This document shows, piece after piece, positions 1 to 11,344 of a stretch of DNA of 64,000 bases; the first letter of the stretch is position 1; every line of letters starts with the position of its first letter. The position numbers and the translations under genes were made by a program. The stretch is from assembly GCF_002878395.1 (NCBI RefSeq), contig NC_061115.1, positions 52,368,787 through 52,432,786 on the forward strand. The letters are read 5' to 3'. The notes below the pieces were generated by a model. It had not been told where the DNA came from. It did no database searches and saw only the letters and a program-made list of their open reading frames with translations. Source of the DNA: Capsicum annuum (taxonomy: Eukaryota; Streptophyta; Magnoliopsida; Solanales; Solanaceae).

Positions 1-1519
1 TTGGATTTACCTTCCTTCCAAGTTAAAGGTAAGTGAACAAATCATGTGCACATCTTAATAATACTATGAGAATTATGTTCTCCATGATTAAACTATAAGA
101 CATCCCTTTTTAAGTTTGGCAGTCCTATTATTCTTGATTATTAAGAGATGTTTCTCTTCATTTTTGGTTTGTGAATAAAGGAATCTAGCTATTGAAGAGA
201 TATACACTAAGGGAATAAACTACCACCGAAATTAAGGTATGGCTACTATCTATTTTTAGTTTTTTTCGATACATGTGTTGATAGTGATCGTATATATGTT
301 GTTGTTAAGAACTCAAGGGATGGTGAGTTCAATATTTGATTGCTATATTGATATTTGGGGCTGTTTTGGAATAGTTTTATGTATATATATTGGGGCTGCT
401 TGGTTGATGTTGGGAGAAAGGTGTGAATGGTTTCCAATGAAGGGTAGAAAGAGGGTATAGTGGTACACCACCAAATGAAATGTTGCATATGCTTACTGCC
501 CACACCACTTGGTATACCATTTTGAGAGTACAATAAAGACCAAAGTGTTAAGGGGGGGGGGGCGTCTTATAAGAAGTTACATTGCATGTGAATGTAATTA
601 GAAAATAACGAGGTTGAAAGAACACCCTTGAATTAGTTAATTGTGGATTACTACCTGCCTACTGTTTTGGTAAGTTTAAATGGCGTGAATGTATTAATTA
701 GCTGCTAATACCAGTTTTATGCTGTTGTAGATTAATAATCTAAAAGGAAGGGTGTTAAGTAAGAGTGTAATTAGTTGTGCAACAAGGTATGTAAGGTTTA
801 TCGAGCCTATACTCTTTGGAATGATTTGAACTCCTTTGTTACAATGTAAGCTTCCTAAGCGTTCTTCCTTTCAAATTATACATAAATGCAGCGTACAAAC
901 TCCAAGGTAGCTAACAACCTTATTCTAACTTGTTAGGTTCTTAAAGCACCTGAAGATGTGTTTGTTACTAGATCTGTCCATTTTTCCTTCTAAATATTAG
1001 TATGATATAGGTGTTTTCAGCAATAAGCTTTATAAGTTGTTCTCTTAGTCAACATGACCTATGTGTTATATTCCTATTATTGTTGTATCCTACCTCATTG
1101 CTACTGCATCTAATGCGTATTTGTATACCTTTTTCTACTGGTCCAAAGTTCCAAATCTAATACATGGCCACCAAAACAACAACTTTAAAGATGAAAAGAA
1201 TGATCTGAAGTGATTCTATATATTTCCAGGTTAGGGTCTGGTGCACCATCCCATATAATTAGGGGAAAGGACATGAATTGAGCCTTTTCAAAATTAATGA
1301 TTCATCTTTGGGCCATTAGCCATTTCATGGCCAGTGGACCGAAGTAATTCCACATATTGTCTATTCCAATTTTGGGCTATTTCAGGCCCTCTTTAAAATA
1401 TTAGTGTTGATCAAATTTTTTTCGCTCCAAATTTTTTGGGCTAAAAATTTATTTTTTTAAATGAAAAATAATTAAATATAATTGTACAAAAATTATATAA
1501 TTATTTTATAAAATATGTA
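1..1519. other. AT-rich intergenic DNA, no gene seen
   Basis: No coding region is supported. Short open frames at 246-533 (minus) and 275-460 (plus) overlap antisense, have no recognisable domain and no codon bias. A run of 11 G lies at 552-562. Nothing resembles a tRNA, LTR end or exon. Confidence 0.6.
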
Positions 1520-1900
1520 TATGTATAAGATATAAATAGAAACTATAATGGATGTTTAAAGAAACTGTATAATTAAGGTATAGAATATGTATCTGAAAAT
1601 TATTATAGCTAAATGTTATATATAATGTGTATAGAAACTGTATAATTGTTGTATAGAGTATATTCTTGAATATGATAAGTACAGAAACGGTAGCATTGTT
1701 GTATATATTGTATATATATTTGTTATATAAAGTTTATAGTTTTGTATATGATATGTATAGAAACTGCATAATTATTGTATAGAATATGGTTCTGAATAAT
1801 CGTTGTAGCTAAATGTTGTATAGAAGCTTCATAATTATTTTATATATATATATATATATATATGATGTATATAGAAACTGTATTGTTTTTTAAATATATA
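1520..1900. repeat. Diverged AT-rich tandem array with (TA)n core
   Basis: About seven degenerate copies of a unit beginning ATAGAAACTGTATAATT follow each other at irregular spacing (near 1526, 1560, 1631, 1681, 1755, 1820 and 1870), several followed by GTATAGAATATG. A (TA)n microsatellite sits inside at about 1840-1863. The copies differ by point changes and indels, so this is an old array. The function is unknown; it may be matrix-attachment-like AT DNA or part of an unrecognised element. Confidence 0.6.
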
Positions 1901-2589
1901 AAATGTATAGTAGTTATATATATTCTATAAATATACAGTATTTATATATTGATTATACATTTATTACACACGAATTATAAAAATATAAAAGTGAAGAGTT
2001 ACATTACGTTGATTTTTCTCTATTCTAAGTATCTCCATTCTATTAGAGGAAAAAAACTACAAAATCATATTTGATTATCAAAAAAAAGTAAAAGAGCAAA
2101 TTTATTTATTTTTTAAAACAAAGCAACCAGTTTTTTTAAGAAGTAATAGCAAAGAAGAAGAAGAAAAAGGAGGAGGAGGAAGCAGTAGTGAGAAAAAAGC
2201 CTAAATGAATATATTTTGAAAACACAAACTCATTGGCCAATCAGTTCGCAATTCTTTCGGCGAATGTTCAATTTTTTTTCATTCCCCAAATAATTCGATC
2301 GAATTGGGCAAGTCATGACCCAACCCATTTTTAGCCCTTCCAGGCCAATTCATTTAAGTCCAAGTAGCTTTAGGGCTGATTTTAGCCCAACTTATTTATG
2401 AACTCAACCCATTTTTACTTGTTCAATTTCAACCCAACCCATCATTTAATACCCTTAATCGAGGGGTGGAATAGATGTCATCATGACTTGTATTTTGGAA
2501 CGTTGACATATATACTTCTAGAGGTTGATTAATACATATGATCATATTTAATCTCTGTTTACTTAGAATGTTTTCCACATGTGACAAAA
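1901..2589. other. Intergenic DNA with purine tract and AACCCA-rich stretch
   Basis: No gene is seen. A GAA/GGA-type purine tract lies at about 2152-2182. Between about 2310 and 2445 the words CCCAACCCA and AACCCATTTTTA recur, a composition common at ends of decayed DNA transposons in dicots. No terminal repeats could be paired. Confidence 0.5.
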
Positions 2590-2745
2590 TTAGCACATTG
2601 ACTTTGCATTCCCACCCCCTTCTGAAAAATTCATTCAATAAGTTCACTTCAAACTTCACCTTCACACAATTAGATCGAGTCTTGTTTCTATAACTATATC
2701 GACATAGAATGGATTTTCTATAATCATAAACAAGTGTAGCCAAAG
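2590..2745 (-). pseudogene. Relic of an L1-type LINE ORF1 protein
   Basis: The minus-strand frame 2429-2743 contains, at 2627-2686, a stretch with the spacing N-K-T-R-x2-C-x2-V-K-x-E-V-x-L-L. This is the segment that precedes the zinc knuckle in plant L1 ORF1 nucleic-acid-binding proteins (DUF4283 type). The same segment is seen in the better-preserved L1 copy at 62034-62812, where it reads NKTRSSCSRVKIQV. Homology fades on both sides and no ORF2 follows. It is a short relic with no function. The match rests on about 20 residues, so confidence is moderate. Confidence 0.5.
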
Positions 2746-2760
2746 ATTAATTCATATTTA

Positions 2761-3363
2761 TCTACAAAAAGAAAATTTCATAGCAAATAGTTAAATTATT
2801 TAGTTAAAAATTTTAAATCGTCGCTATTTAACAATGGCATATTTTGTGATAAAATTATATTGTCACTGAATCACAGTTGATTAGAGGTAATAAAATGATT
2901 TTCACTAATTATTTATATTATTAGTGACAAAAACTGAGGTCACAATTAAATATCAAATTTTGTAGCTATAACTTAGAATATTTAACTACAAACTCTAATT
3001 TGTCGCTATCGCATCAACTTATTTTTTATGACAAATTTTTTTTCATATCTAAAATTATAACTAATTTGAGACAAATAATAGTTTATCACAAATTGAATAC
3101 ATTATTAGCGATAAAAAAGAACGTCGCTGAAAACATAAAATTCATCACCAATGATATTTAATAAATAGCACCAAAATATTTTTTCGTGGGAAACTGTAGA
3201 GGGTAAAACTTTGTTACGAAATTTAATGTTTCGTCACTAAAAGTATGTGCTTCATGTATTTAGATACGAAATGTAATTTTCGTCACAAAAAAATGAGTAA
3301 TTAGTGACGAATTCTATCTCGTAGCTAATAATTTCGTAGCCGTATATCAATTTTGTTGTAGTG
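2761..3363. mobile_element. CACTA-like non-autonomous DNA transposon
   Basis: The right end reads ATTTTGTTGTAGTG at 3350-3363, the reverse complement of CACTACAACAAAAT, a typical plant CACTA (En/Spm) terminus. The left end at 2761 (TCTACAAAAAGAAAATT) looks like a degenerate partner. Between them, short subterminal words of the type GTCGCTA, GTCACTAA, GTGACGAA and GTAGCTA recur at least a dozen times in both orientations, as expected for transposase-binding sites. No transposase frame is present. The 3-bp duplication cannot be confirmed because the left end is eroded. Confidence 0.6.
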
Positions 3364-4994
3364 CGAATGAGGACAAAAGTAATAATGTATTTAAAGAAAT
3401 AGATACATATAGCAATTCTATTGCATAATTTTTAAAAAAATAAAATTATCAAAGCTTGTCTTATTCTCTCTTATATATTAGTACTAGCTTAGTGTATGTG
3501 TTTTGCATGTGTGAGTCACATCAATCACTAAAAATATATTCATAAGAAAAACACACTATTAAAATGTAGCTATTAACGTTAAAATACATGCTATATGTAC
3601 TTAAACAATAAAAAAAAAATGAATCTCAAAATTTTAACTATACCACCCAAATTGAGACAAAGGAAATAATTTGAAAAATTATAAATCTCTAAACAATTTT
3701 TTTCCAAAAGCTTCTATATATCTTTTTGCATTAAGGTCAGGAAACGCAATACTATCAACATTGAATATATCTCTATTGTTCAATATGAGTTTTGACGAGT
3801 TAAGCCATGGTGAACTTTGATATTGCTTGAAATTATTACATGATTGGTTATAGAATTGGCTGAAAAATAGTTTGAAATCATATTATAACTTTTCATGGCT
3901 GAAAAACTGATTGAAATCATCACAAAGATTTAGCACATAACCTAATAAAGATGAAAAATAGGATATCATAACGAATAAAAAACATACTATGTTCCATGAC
4001 TGACCTTGGGGAGGAGAAATTAGCTAGTCCTACGTATTAGATTTATGTTTAAGTTTACAATTTATAAAGAAGGAAAGGTGTTTTAGTTGATGTAATAAAG
4101 GAAAAAAAAAAAGAGGAGGTTTAGAACTGAAATAGGATTCAAGACCTATTCAAGTTTTATTTCAATTATTATTATTTTTTTAAATAAAGAAACTTTTTTT
4201 AAAAAAAAAAAAAAAGCAAAAAGACAATTTTGTCTATTGTAAATTTTTTTAATAAAGGGCAAAAAGTTCAAATCACTTTTCTAAAGGGCTTCACACTTTT
4301 AATATATTATAGATTGTAGATATAGATTATAGATTATAGATTATAGATTATAAATATAGATTATAGATTATAGATATAGATATAAATAATAGCAATCATT
4401 TAATTTACAAGCGAAGAGTAAAAATATTTGAGATTATTAATTATTTCAATAGCCTTCGTACAATCCGTTTGAGTCATAACTGGACAGAGACCTGAGAAAG
4501 TGGCACTTTATTAAGTCCCTAATAGATAGACCAAATTGAATTCTCATTTGAAAAAGGGATGAGAAAAATTATGGTAGAGCATGGTAGGTCCGTTATGATA
4601 AAGATTGCTTCATTAAATGATATGAATCTTTAACCCATCCTAGCTTTTGGAACTCCTATCCAATATAACCAAACAAAGCCCTAGGTAGGTATGAATGAGA
4701 ATATTAAAACTTACCACCGGAAGAAAGTGGTACTATATTAGATGTATCTACACTTCTTAGCCAACTTTGGAAGTTCAAAGGCAAAATATTTAATACTACG
4801 GATTAATATTTATTTGTGTCAGAATATTTAGGAATAAAATCGGATGTATTTAACTTTTTCAACAGATTATTATTATTATTAATGAACAAATTTGTTGAGG
4901 AAACCTAATGTATAGAGGTCTGATGTATAATAGTACCTTTATTGTACATATACTGGTTTAGTTAGAAAGATGGTCTTAAAGGTTATGAACTATT
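3364..4994. other. Intergenic DNA, no gene seen
   Basis: AT-rich sequence without a supported coding region. It has homopolymer-rich DNA around 4190-4215 (T7 then a run of about 18 A) and the microsatellite listed separately. Confidence 0.5.
4305..4390. repeat. 7-bp microsatellite (TAGATTA)n
   Basis: The unit TAGATTA or its rotations repeats about ten times with interruptions (TAGATA, AAATA). It differs from the plant telomere unit TTTAGGG, so it is not an interstitial telomere. Confidence 0.8.
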
Positions 4995-5011
4995 GGTTTA
5001 TAATATGTTTA
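4995..5011. repeat. Left target-site duplication of the RTE LINE
   Basis: GGTTTATAATATGTTTA here matches GGTTTATACTATGTTTA at 30316-30332 in 16 of 17 positions. The right copy directly follows the LINE 3' tail. Long duplications of this kind are typical of LINEs and fix the element start at 5012. Confidence 0.85.
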
Positions 5012-5266
5012 ATTCCTCTGTTTCATTTTTCTGATACTCGATTTCAAAATTGGTACGTCAAGCATCTTGCTTTCAAGATGGCTAAATCTGGATGGAATGT
5101 CGTTGTGAGCAATCATCAGGAGTGTCAATAACTGTGGACTTTATACTTTGCTAAAGGAAGCTGCTTATTTTTTAGTTGAGTCATCTCCAAGGAAATACTG
5201 TCCCCTATATGACCTCTAAATTCTACTTACCGCCCTTATAAATCTTGGACTACAAGGGCAGATTGC

Positions 5267-5386
5267 GGCGACGACAACACTATTCTGGCGACAACAACAC
5301 TATTCCAGCGACATCAACACTATTTCGGTGATAGCAACACTATTCCGGTGACGACAACACTATTCCATGACAACAACACTATTTCT
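5267..5386 (+). repeat. 20-bp tandem repeats in the LINE 5' leader
   Basis: Six copies of a 20-bp unit (GGCGACAACAACACTATTCC with variants) follow with exact 20-bp spacing, the last shifted by one base. They lie about 400 bp before the LINE start codon. Repeated 5' monomers act as promoters in some mammalian L1 elements; whether this array does so is unknown. Confidence 0.85.
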
Positions 5387-5791
5387 GCGATCAATTTCTA
5401 CCGCAAATTGCCGGAATCCAGCATCTCAATCAAGTAAACAGACCCAACCCAGCTTCAATTAGGTGCACTCACTCCATCTTTTCTAGTTGTGTGCATATCT
5501 TTCTTGATTCTAGGGACTGCTACTAGTTGTTTTGCTTACTATTCCTGTTTTGATTTCTTTTTCTTCGTGTCTTGGATGATTATCTGGATTGTGGGTGACG
5601 ACTTACTTGTTGATTTTTGTACTTCATAATAGTTTTTTACTTGTTAATTCTATTTGTGTTTCTGGCTTTTTCTTGTTCTTAGTAGTTTTGAAGTGTGGAC
5701 TTGGTAGTACTTTTTTGGTTGTTATCTAAGCTTTGTGCTATTAGTGTTATTGGTCGGTGCTGTCTGTGATTGATGGTGTTGGAGTAGGGTC

Positions 5792-6570
5792 ATGTCTTCG
5801 GCAAGGCGTGGGTCGGGGTCGGGGTCAGGGGCAGGGGGTAGGAAGGGTAAAAGGGCTAAGGAGGACTATAAATTGAGAGTAGGGTCGTGGAACATAGGGT
5901 CTTTATAGGAAAAGTCTTTAGAGTTAGTGAAAATTCTTAGGAAAAGGCGAATTAATATAGCTTGTCTCCAAGAAACCAAATGGGTAGGTTCTAAGGCGAC
6001 AGTAGTAGATAGTTATAAGGTGTGGTACTCGGGAAGTGTGAGGAATAGGAATGGGGTAGGTATTTTAGTAGATAATGAGCTTAGGAAGCAAGCGATAGAG
6101 GTTAAGAGGGTCAATGATAGGATGATATCACTTAAGCTAGTTATTGGAAGGACTTCTTGGAATATTATTAATGTGTATGCACCGCATGTAGGCTTGGATG
6201 ATGAAGACAAGAAGAGATTTTAGGAGAATTTGGACGAGAAGGTGAGGAGTGTCCCTAGTAATGAGAAGCTTTTCATATGAGGGGATTTCAACGGGCATGT
6301 AGGGTCTTCTTTGAAAGGTTATGATGATGTGCATGAAGGACATGGGTTTAGTGTAAGGAATGTCGAAAGAGTTGAACTTCTGAATTTTGCTCTGGCGTTT
6401 GGATTGGTGGTAGTTAATTCGATCTTTCCTAAGAAGGAGGTTCAATTGGTTACCTTCTGTAGTTCAGTGGTCAAGACTCAGATTATCTTCTTGCTTCTTA
6501 GAAAAGGGCATAGGGTATTTGTAAGGATTGTAAGGTCTTATCAAGTGAGAGTCTTTCAACCCAACATAGG
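5792..6570 (+). pseudogene. RTE LINE ORF, endonuclease domain
   Basis: The start at 5792 (ATG) is followed by a Gly/Ser/Arg-rich basic leader of about 30 residues. An apurinic-endonuclease-like domain follows with its expected motifs in order: W-N-I-G near 5890, L-Q-E-T-K-W near 5967 (catalytic Glu), N-V-Y-A-P near 6170, and G-D-F-N-G-H near 6281 (Asp/Asn). The domain nicks target DNA to prime reverse transcription. An in-frame TAG at 5906 follows the first motif, further stops lie at 6221 and 6278, and the final QHR segment near 6560 is in another frame. The order and motifs fit the RTE clade. Non-functional. Confidence 0.85.
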
Positions 6571-8409
6571 CTTTTGGTGATGGACTTGGATATCATAAAG
6601 AAGCAGATGAGGAGAGGTATAGAGGATCAACCAAGGATTAGATGGGGTAGATTGACTTTGGCTAGTATACTAGATATAGGGGATAAGTTGGTAGCGAGTA
6701 AAGCTTGGAGGAGTAGAGGGGATATAGATTTTATGCAGGACGAGACTTCCAACTGCATTAGGGAGACAACTAGGGAGGTGGTGGGGGTCTTGAGAGGTTG
6801 TTCGGGTAAGCACCAACGGGACTAGTGGTGGAACGGAAAGGTGAAGGAAAAGGTGGAGGCTAAGAAGAGAGCGTATGCAAAGTTGATAGAGAGTAAAGTC
6901 AAAGAAGATAAACGAAAGGATAAAGAGTAATATAAGATTGCTAAGAGAGAGGGAAAGTTAGAGGTTACAAGGGCTAAAGATGCTGCTTTCGAGAGTTTAT
7001 ACACATTGTTAGATAGTAAAGGTGGGGATAAAAAGTTGAACAGGCTCGCAAAGGTTAGGGAGGGGAGGACTCAGGACCTGGATCAGGCGAAGTGTATTAA
7101 GGATGTGGATGGCAAAGTTTTTGTAGAGAAGGGTCATAGTAGGAAGAGATGACAGTCTTACTTTCATAAGCTTCTGAACGATGGAAAGGATACTAGAATT
7201 GTGTTGGGGGATTTGAAGCATTCTAAGAGGTTTCGCTACTATGGATATTATAGGTACATTAAGGTTGAGAAGGTTAAGGGATCTATTCGTAGAATGTGTA
7301 GGGGTAGAGGGACGAGCCAGATGACATTCTGGTGGATTTTTTGAAGTGCACAAGAGGGGTAGGTATGGAGTGGTTGACTCGTTTGCTTAACATAATTTTC
7401 AAGATGACGAGGATGCCTAAATCTTAGAGGTGGAGTATGATATTCCATTGTATAAGAATAAGGACGATATTCAGGATTGCAATAAGTATAGGGGTATCAA
7501 GTTATTGAGTCACACTATGAAGGTATGGGAGAGAGTGGTAGAGTTGAGGTTGCAAAGGATTGTTACTATTTCTGAAAACTAATTTGGATTTATGCCAGGG
7601 CATTTGACTACAGAATCCATCTATCTCGTTAGGGGACTGGTGGAGTAGTGTAGGGAAAGAAAGAAGGATTTGCACATGGTGTTTATTGACTTAAAGAAGG
7701 CCTATGATAGAGTTCCTAGGGAGGTTCTTTGGAGATGTTTGGAGGCTAGAGGTGTACCTATAGGTGATTAAGGATATGTATGACAGAGCCAAGACTCGAG
7801 TTCAGACCGAGGGAAGGGACTCGCAACACTTTTCTATCTTGATGGGGTTACATCAAGGATCAATGTTTAGTCCATTTCTTTTTTCTTTGGTGATGGAAGT
7901 TTTGATGTGGAACATTCAAGATGATGTGCCTTATTATTATTTTTTTGCGAATGATGTAGTCCTGATTGATGAGACTCGTAGTGGAGTTAATGCTAAGTTG
8001 TAGGTTTGGAGGCAAACCCTTGAGTCTAAAGGGTTTAGATTGAGTAGGTCCAAGATGAAAAATTTGGAGTGTAAGTTCAGCAAGGCGTCTTATGAGTCCG
8101 ATGTGGTTGTTAAGCTTAACATTTATTCTACTAGTAAGAGAGATAGTTTTAAGTATCTGGGATCGATGATTCAGGAAAATTGAGAGATTGATGATGATGT
8201 CACTCATCGGATCGGGATAGGGTGGATAAATTAGAGGCTCACCTCCGATATCTTGTGTGATAAAAAAATAACTCCCAAACTTAAAGGCAAGTTCTACAGA
8301 GTGGTGGTTAGACCGACATTGCTGTATGGGGCGGAATGTTGGCCTATTAAGAAGACTCACATTTAGAAGCTGAATGTGGCGGAGATGAGAATGCATTGGT
8401 GGATGTGTG
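6571..8409 (+). pseudogene. RTE LINE ORF, linker and reverse transcriptase
   Basis: A charged Lys/Arg/Glu-rich linker (6574-7350) precedes the reverse transcriptase (about 7350-8409). Recognisable RT blocks are F-G-F-M-P-G near 7587 (shifted frame), [10 protein letters not shown] near 7680, and G-L-H-Q-G-S near 7848. The catalytic box at 7944-7955 reads F-A-N-D where the family has F-A-D-D, so an essential Asp is lost. Thumb-like sequence continues to the codon interrupted at 8409 by the Tat insertion. Several stops (for example at 6823, 7150, 7563 and 8180) and frameshifts are present. The reading resumes at 29754. Confidence 0.85.
8405..8409. repeat. Target-site duplication GTGTG, left copy (Tat)
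   Basis: GTGTG at 8405-8409 is repeated at 29749-29753. Removing 8410-29753 restores a continuous LINE reading frame, which proves the insertion boundaries. Confidence 0.92.
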
Positions 8410-10980
8410 TTTCACACCCCTTTTCGCTCAAAAATCAAAGTCGAAGGATTTTTCCAATTTAAGTGACGATACTGAATAGGGATTATTTTATTTAATTTTT
8501 GAGTCACCACTTGGAATTGAGTTATAGTGTCCCAAGTCACCTTTTTGAATCCCTAATCAAAAGAAAATGACTCTTTATTATGGTTTGCAAAAACCGAAAG
8601 TCGGGTATGGAATTTTGTTGACCGAAGAAAAGGTGTGAGGCACCCCTCGAGTCCCGTGATTCTAACACGGTCGCTTTTATTGACTTATCTTGACTTAAAT
8701 TATTTTGATAAATTATGGTTAGGCCTAAAATTGCTCATTTTTATTATACCGAACACTTGTCTATTATCTTATATTTAAATAAATCGTGAAAGTTGATTTT
8801 AAAAAATATTTGACACGGTGTATTATTGCATCCTTGAATTATTTTTAAATATCTCAGAAAGATGCGTACGCTGCATTCTTAATTGAGATGAATATTTTAA
8901 ACGTTCCTAAAACTTGCCTAGCGTTAAAAACATTGATTCCACTCTTGTAAACTTATGATAATTTTTCAAAATGCTACTTAATTTTAACAATAAACTAAAA
9001 TAATATTCATTTAAAGTGATCAATTAAATTAACAAAACAAAATTATCAAGCTTTATTAGAATAAAATAACGAAATAATAAAATAAATAAAAATACACAGA
9101 TCTATCCATATTATGCTAAATTTAATATTATCCTCAAAATTTAATCTTTTTAAGTTAACTTGATAATAAAATAAATCATGAAATCTAATTAAAAATAAAT
9201 ATAAATCATAAAGTATCTTTATCTCTTTTATGTTAATTTTATCTCTTTTAAGTTAACTTTCAAAATAAAAGAAAATTTTTAAAATCCAATTGAAAATAAA
9301 TATAAATTCATAGGGAAAACTATTTTCAGCAATTATTAGGGACAAAATAAGAGAACGATTTAGTGATTTTTCAGTGGTATTTCATCGGAGCAGCGCCGAC
9401 TTTGTTGATGGAGGTGGCGACGGGTTAGGGAAATTTCCAGCGGTTCTCCGTTGGATATGAAAAAAAAGGTCAGTTGGTGGAGCAGCCATCCGTCGGATCT
9501 TCGGCGGTTATGAATGTTGGTAACTCACTAAATAGGGCGTCGACGCGTGGGGTTTGTGGGTTTCCGGTGAGGGATTGCACGGCCGGCGGCAGATCTACTG
9601 CCAAAATAGATTGCAGCACATGGGATCGGTGGCCGGTGAGTCAGAACCTACTGTTGGGTCTATTGGGCCCCAGAAAAGGGAGAAAATAAGGAGGGAGGCA
9701 GCATGGCTGCCTCACTAGCGATGGTGGAGGGCTGTTTGATTGCCGGGTTTGGGGTTTTCGGTGGTTTATGAAGGTAAAGATAGTGTTTTCGGGGATAAAT
9801 TCATCGGAAAAATATGGGTCAAAAATTATTTTTTTCGATCTTTCTTCTCATTTTTTTTACTGTTTTCTATCATTTTCTCTCGTCAGTCAATATCTCTCTT
9901 ACGTTCACTAATTTCTAATTTTTCTTTGTATGTGCGCATAATTTTTGATGAGTGTGTGTGTATTCCAGTGGCTATGTGTGTGTATGCTGTGATATAAAGT
10001 TGAGATAAGTGATGCAGTCTCTGTGTGTGCTGTGAGTGTATGTGAAAATATAGCGTAAATGTGTGAGGTGTATTTTTGCCTAGTGGATATCTGTGAATTT
10101 GTGTGTATGGTGTAAACAGTGAATTCATTTTTAACTAAACAATAATAATACACAACATTTAAACATTCAACACTTCGGCGCACAAATATATTCACAGTTT
10201 GTAACTTGAATGCTAAATAATGTTTAAGATCACTTTAACATTCAATTTCATACATTTTTTCACAGAGAATTTACAATATAAATGGTACAAAAATTGGAAT
10301 AGAACCTGTTAATGTAGTAAAGTGAAATCCAAACATCATCATCGGAAGCTTTGACAGGAAATCCAACTTCAACTTTTCTTCTTTTCTATCTTTTATGTGA
10401 TGTTTTTTTGTTTTTCTCTGTCTTTTTTTTATGCAGTGTATAATACAATGTACATACTTTTTCTGGGGGTTGAGGGAGTCCTTAAGTACATGGACTTTGG
10501 GAGGAACGATTAACATCAGATCGGATAGAAATTTTTAAATTTTGAATCTTTTTTTTTATATATAGAAGATAATAATAATAATAATAATAACAAATAAAAA
10601 TAATAAATATATAAATAAAATAATAATAATAATAACAACAAAAATAATATAATAATAACTAATTAATTTTTATATTTAATAAAATATAATAAAAGTTTAT
10701 AAATAGCCGAAAATAAATATAATTAAGATAGTACTAAAACTACTAGCTTATTTATTTAATTTTTTAAAGAAAATATTTTTAAATTTTTGTATTATTTTTT
10801 TAAAATTAGAATCAAAATAAAATAAAATATCCTAAAACTAACTTCATTTAGTTATTTATTTTTTAACTAAAAATTTATTGAAAATAAAATAAGAATTAAA
10901 ATAATATCGAACCAAATATAAATATTTAATATCAAAAAATAAGTTAAAATTCGAGGAGGATCAAAAATCACGTGTCTACA
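8410..10980 (-). repeat. Tat LTR (3' LTR in element orientation), 2571 bp
   Basis: It starts on the plus strand TTTCACACCCC (TG changed to TT; the partner at 19961 keeps TGTCACACCCC) and ends CACGTGTCTACA. It aligns over its whole length with 19961-29748 apart from indels, including about 75 bp (near 8450-8525) missing from the other copy. A GC-richer island at about 9370-9790 stands out from AT-rich flanks. GT-rich DNA at about 9950-10110 gives spurious His/Thr-rich frames on the minus strand. Confidence 0.92.
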
Positions 10981-10995
10981 TTTTTGCCCCTCTTT
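10981..10995 (-). promoter_or_regulatory. Tat polypurine tract
   Basis: On the minus strand AAAGAGGGGCAAAAA lies directly before the LTR start TGTAGACACG. Such a purine tract primes plus-strand DNA synthesis in LTR retrotransposons. Its position fixes the element orientation as minus. Confidence 0.85.
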
Positions 10996-11344
10996 GTGTG
11001 GAATCTCGAAGTATTTCATATAAAAAAGTGGACAAGATATGATTTTTTACCCTCCAATTATTTGAAAGGTAGGGATAAAATAAAGTTAAAATAAAAGAAA
11101 AAATATGATAGAATCCTGATTTTGGACCTCCTACCTATCCCGGATTATAATCGAAGTAGGTCACGTGTAGTTTAAAGGTTAAAAGGTTAGAGAAAGAGTT
11201 AAAGGTCCAGTGAGGTTCCATCGAGTTTTTCGATTCAGGACTTTTGCTTTTTTGCATCCAAATGACTAACAAAAGAAAAATACAAATGAAAGATGCAATT
11301 TCTCTAGAATCTTAATTCGAATCTTCCTGACTTGAATTTGAAAA
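10996..11344 (-). other. Tat 3' region between PPT and tandem array
   Basis: Non-coding on both strands. It is part of the Tat 3' untranslated region. Confidence 0.6.

Noticed and set aside
246..533. 95-residue minus-strand frame at the left edge
   Set aside because: Low-complexity, overlaps an opposite frame, no domain or conserved motif.
4305..4390. Possible interstitial telomere repeat
   Set aside because: The unit is TAGATTA, not TTTAGGG, and no telomere variants are mixed in.
9883..10195. Two His/Thr-rich minus-strand frames in the left Tat LTR (and 28667-28961 in the right)
   Set aside because: They come from GT-rich microsatellite-like DNA in the LTR; the two copies exist only because the LTR is duplicated.
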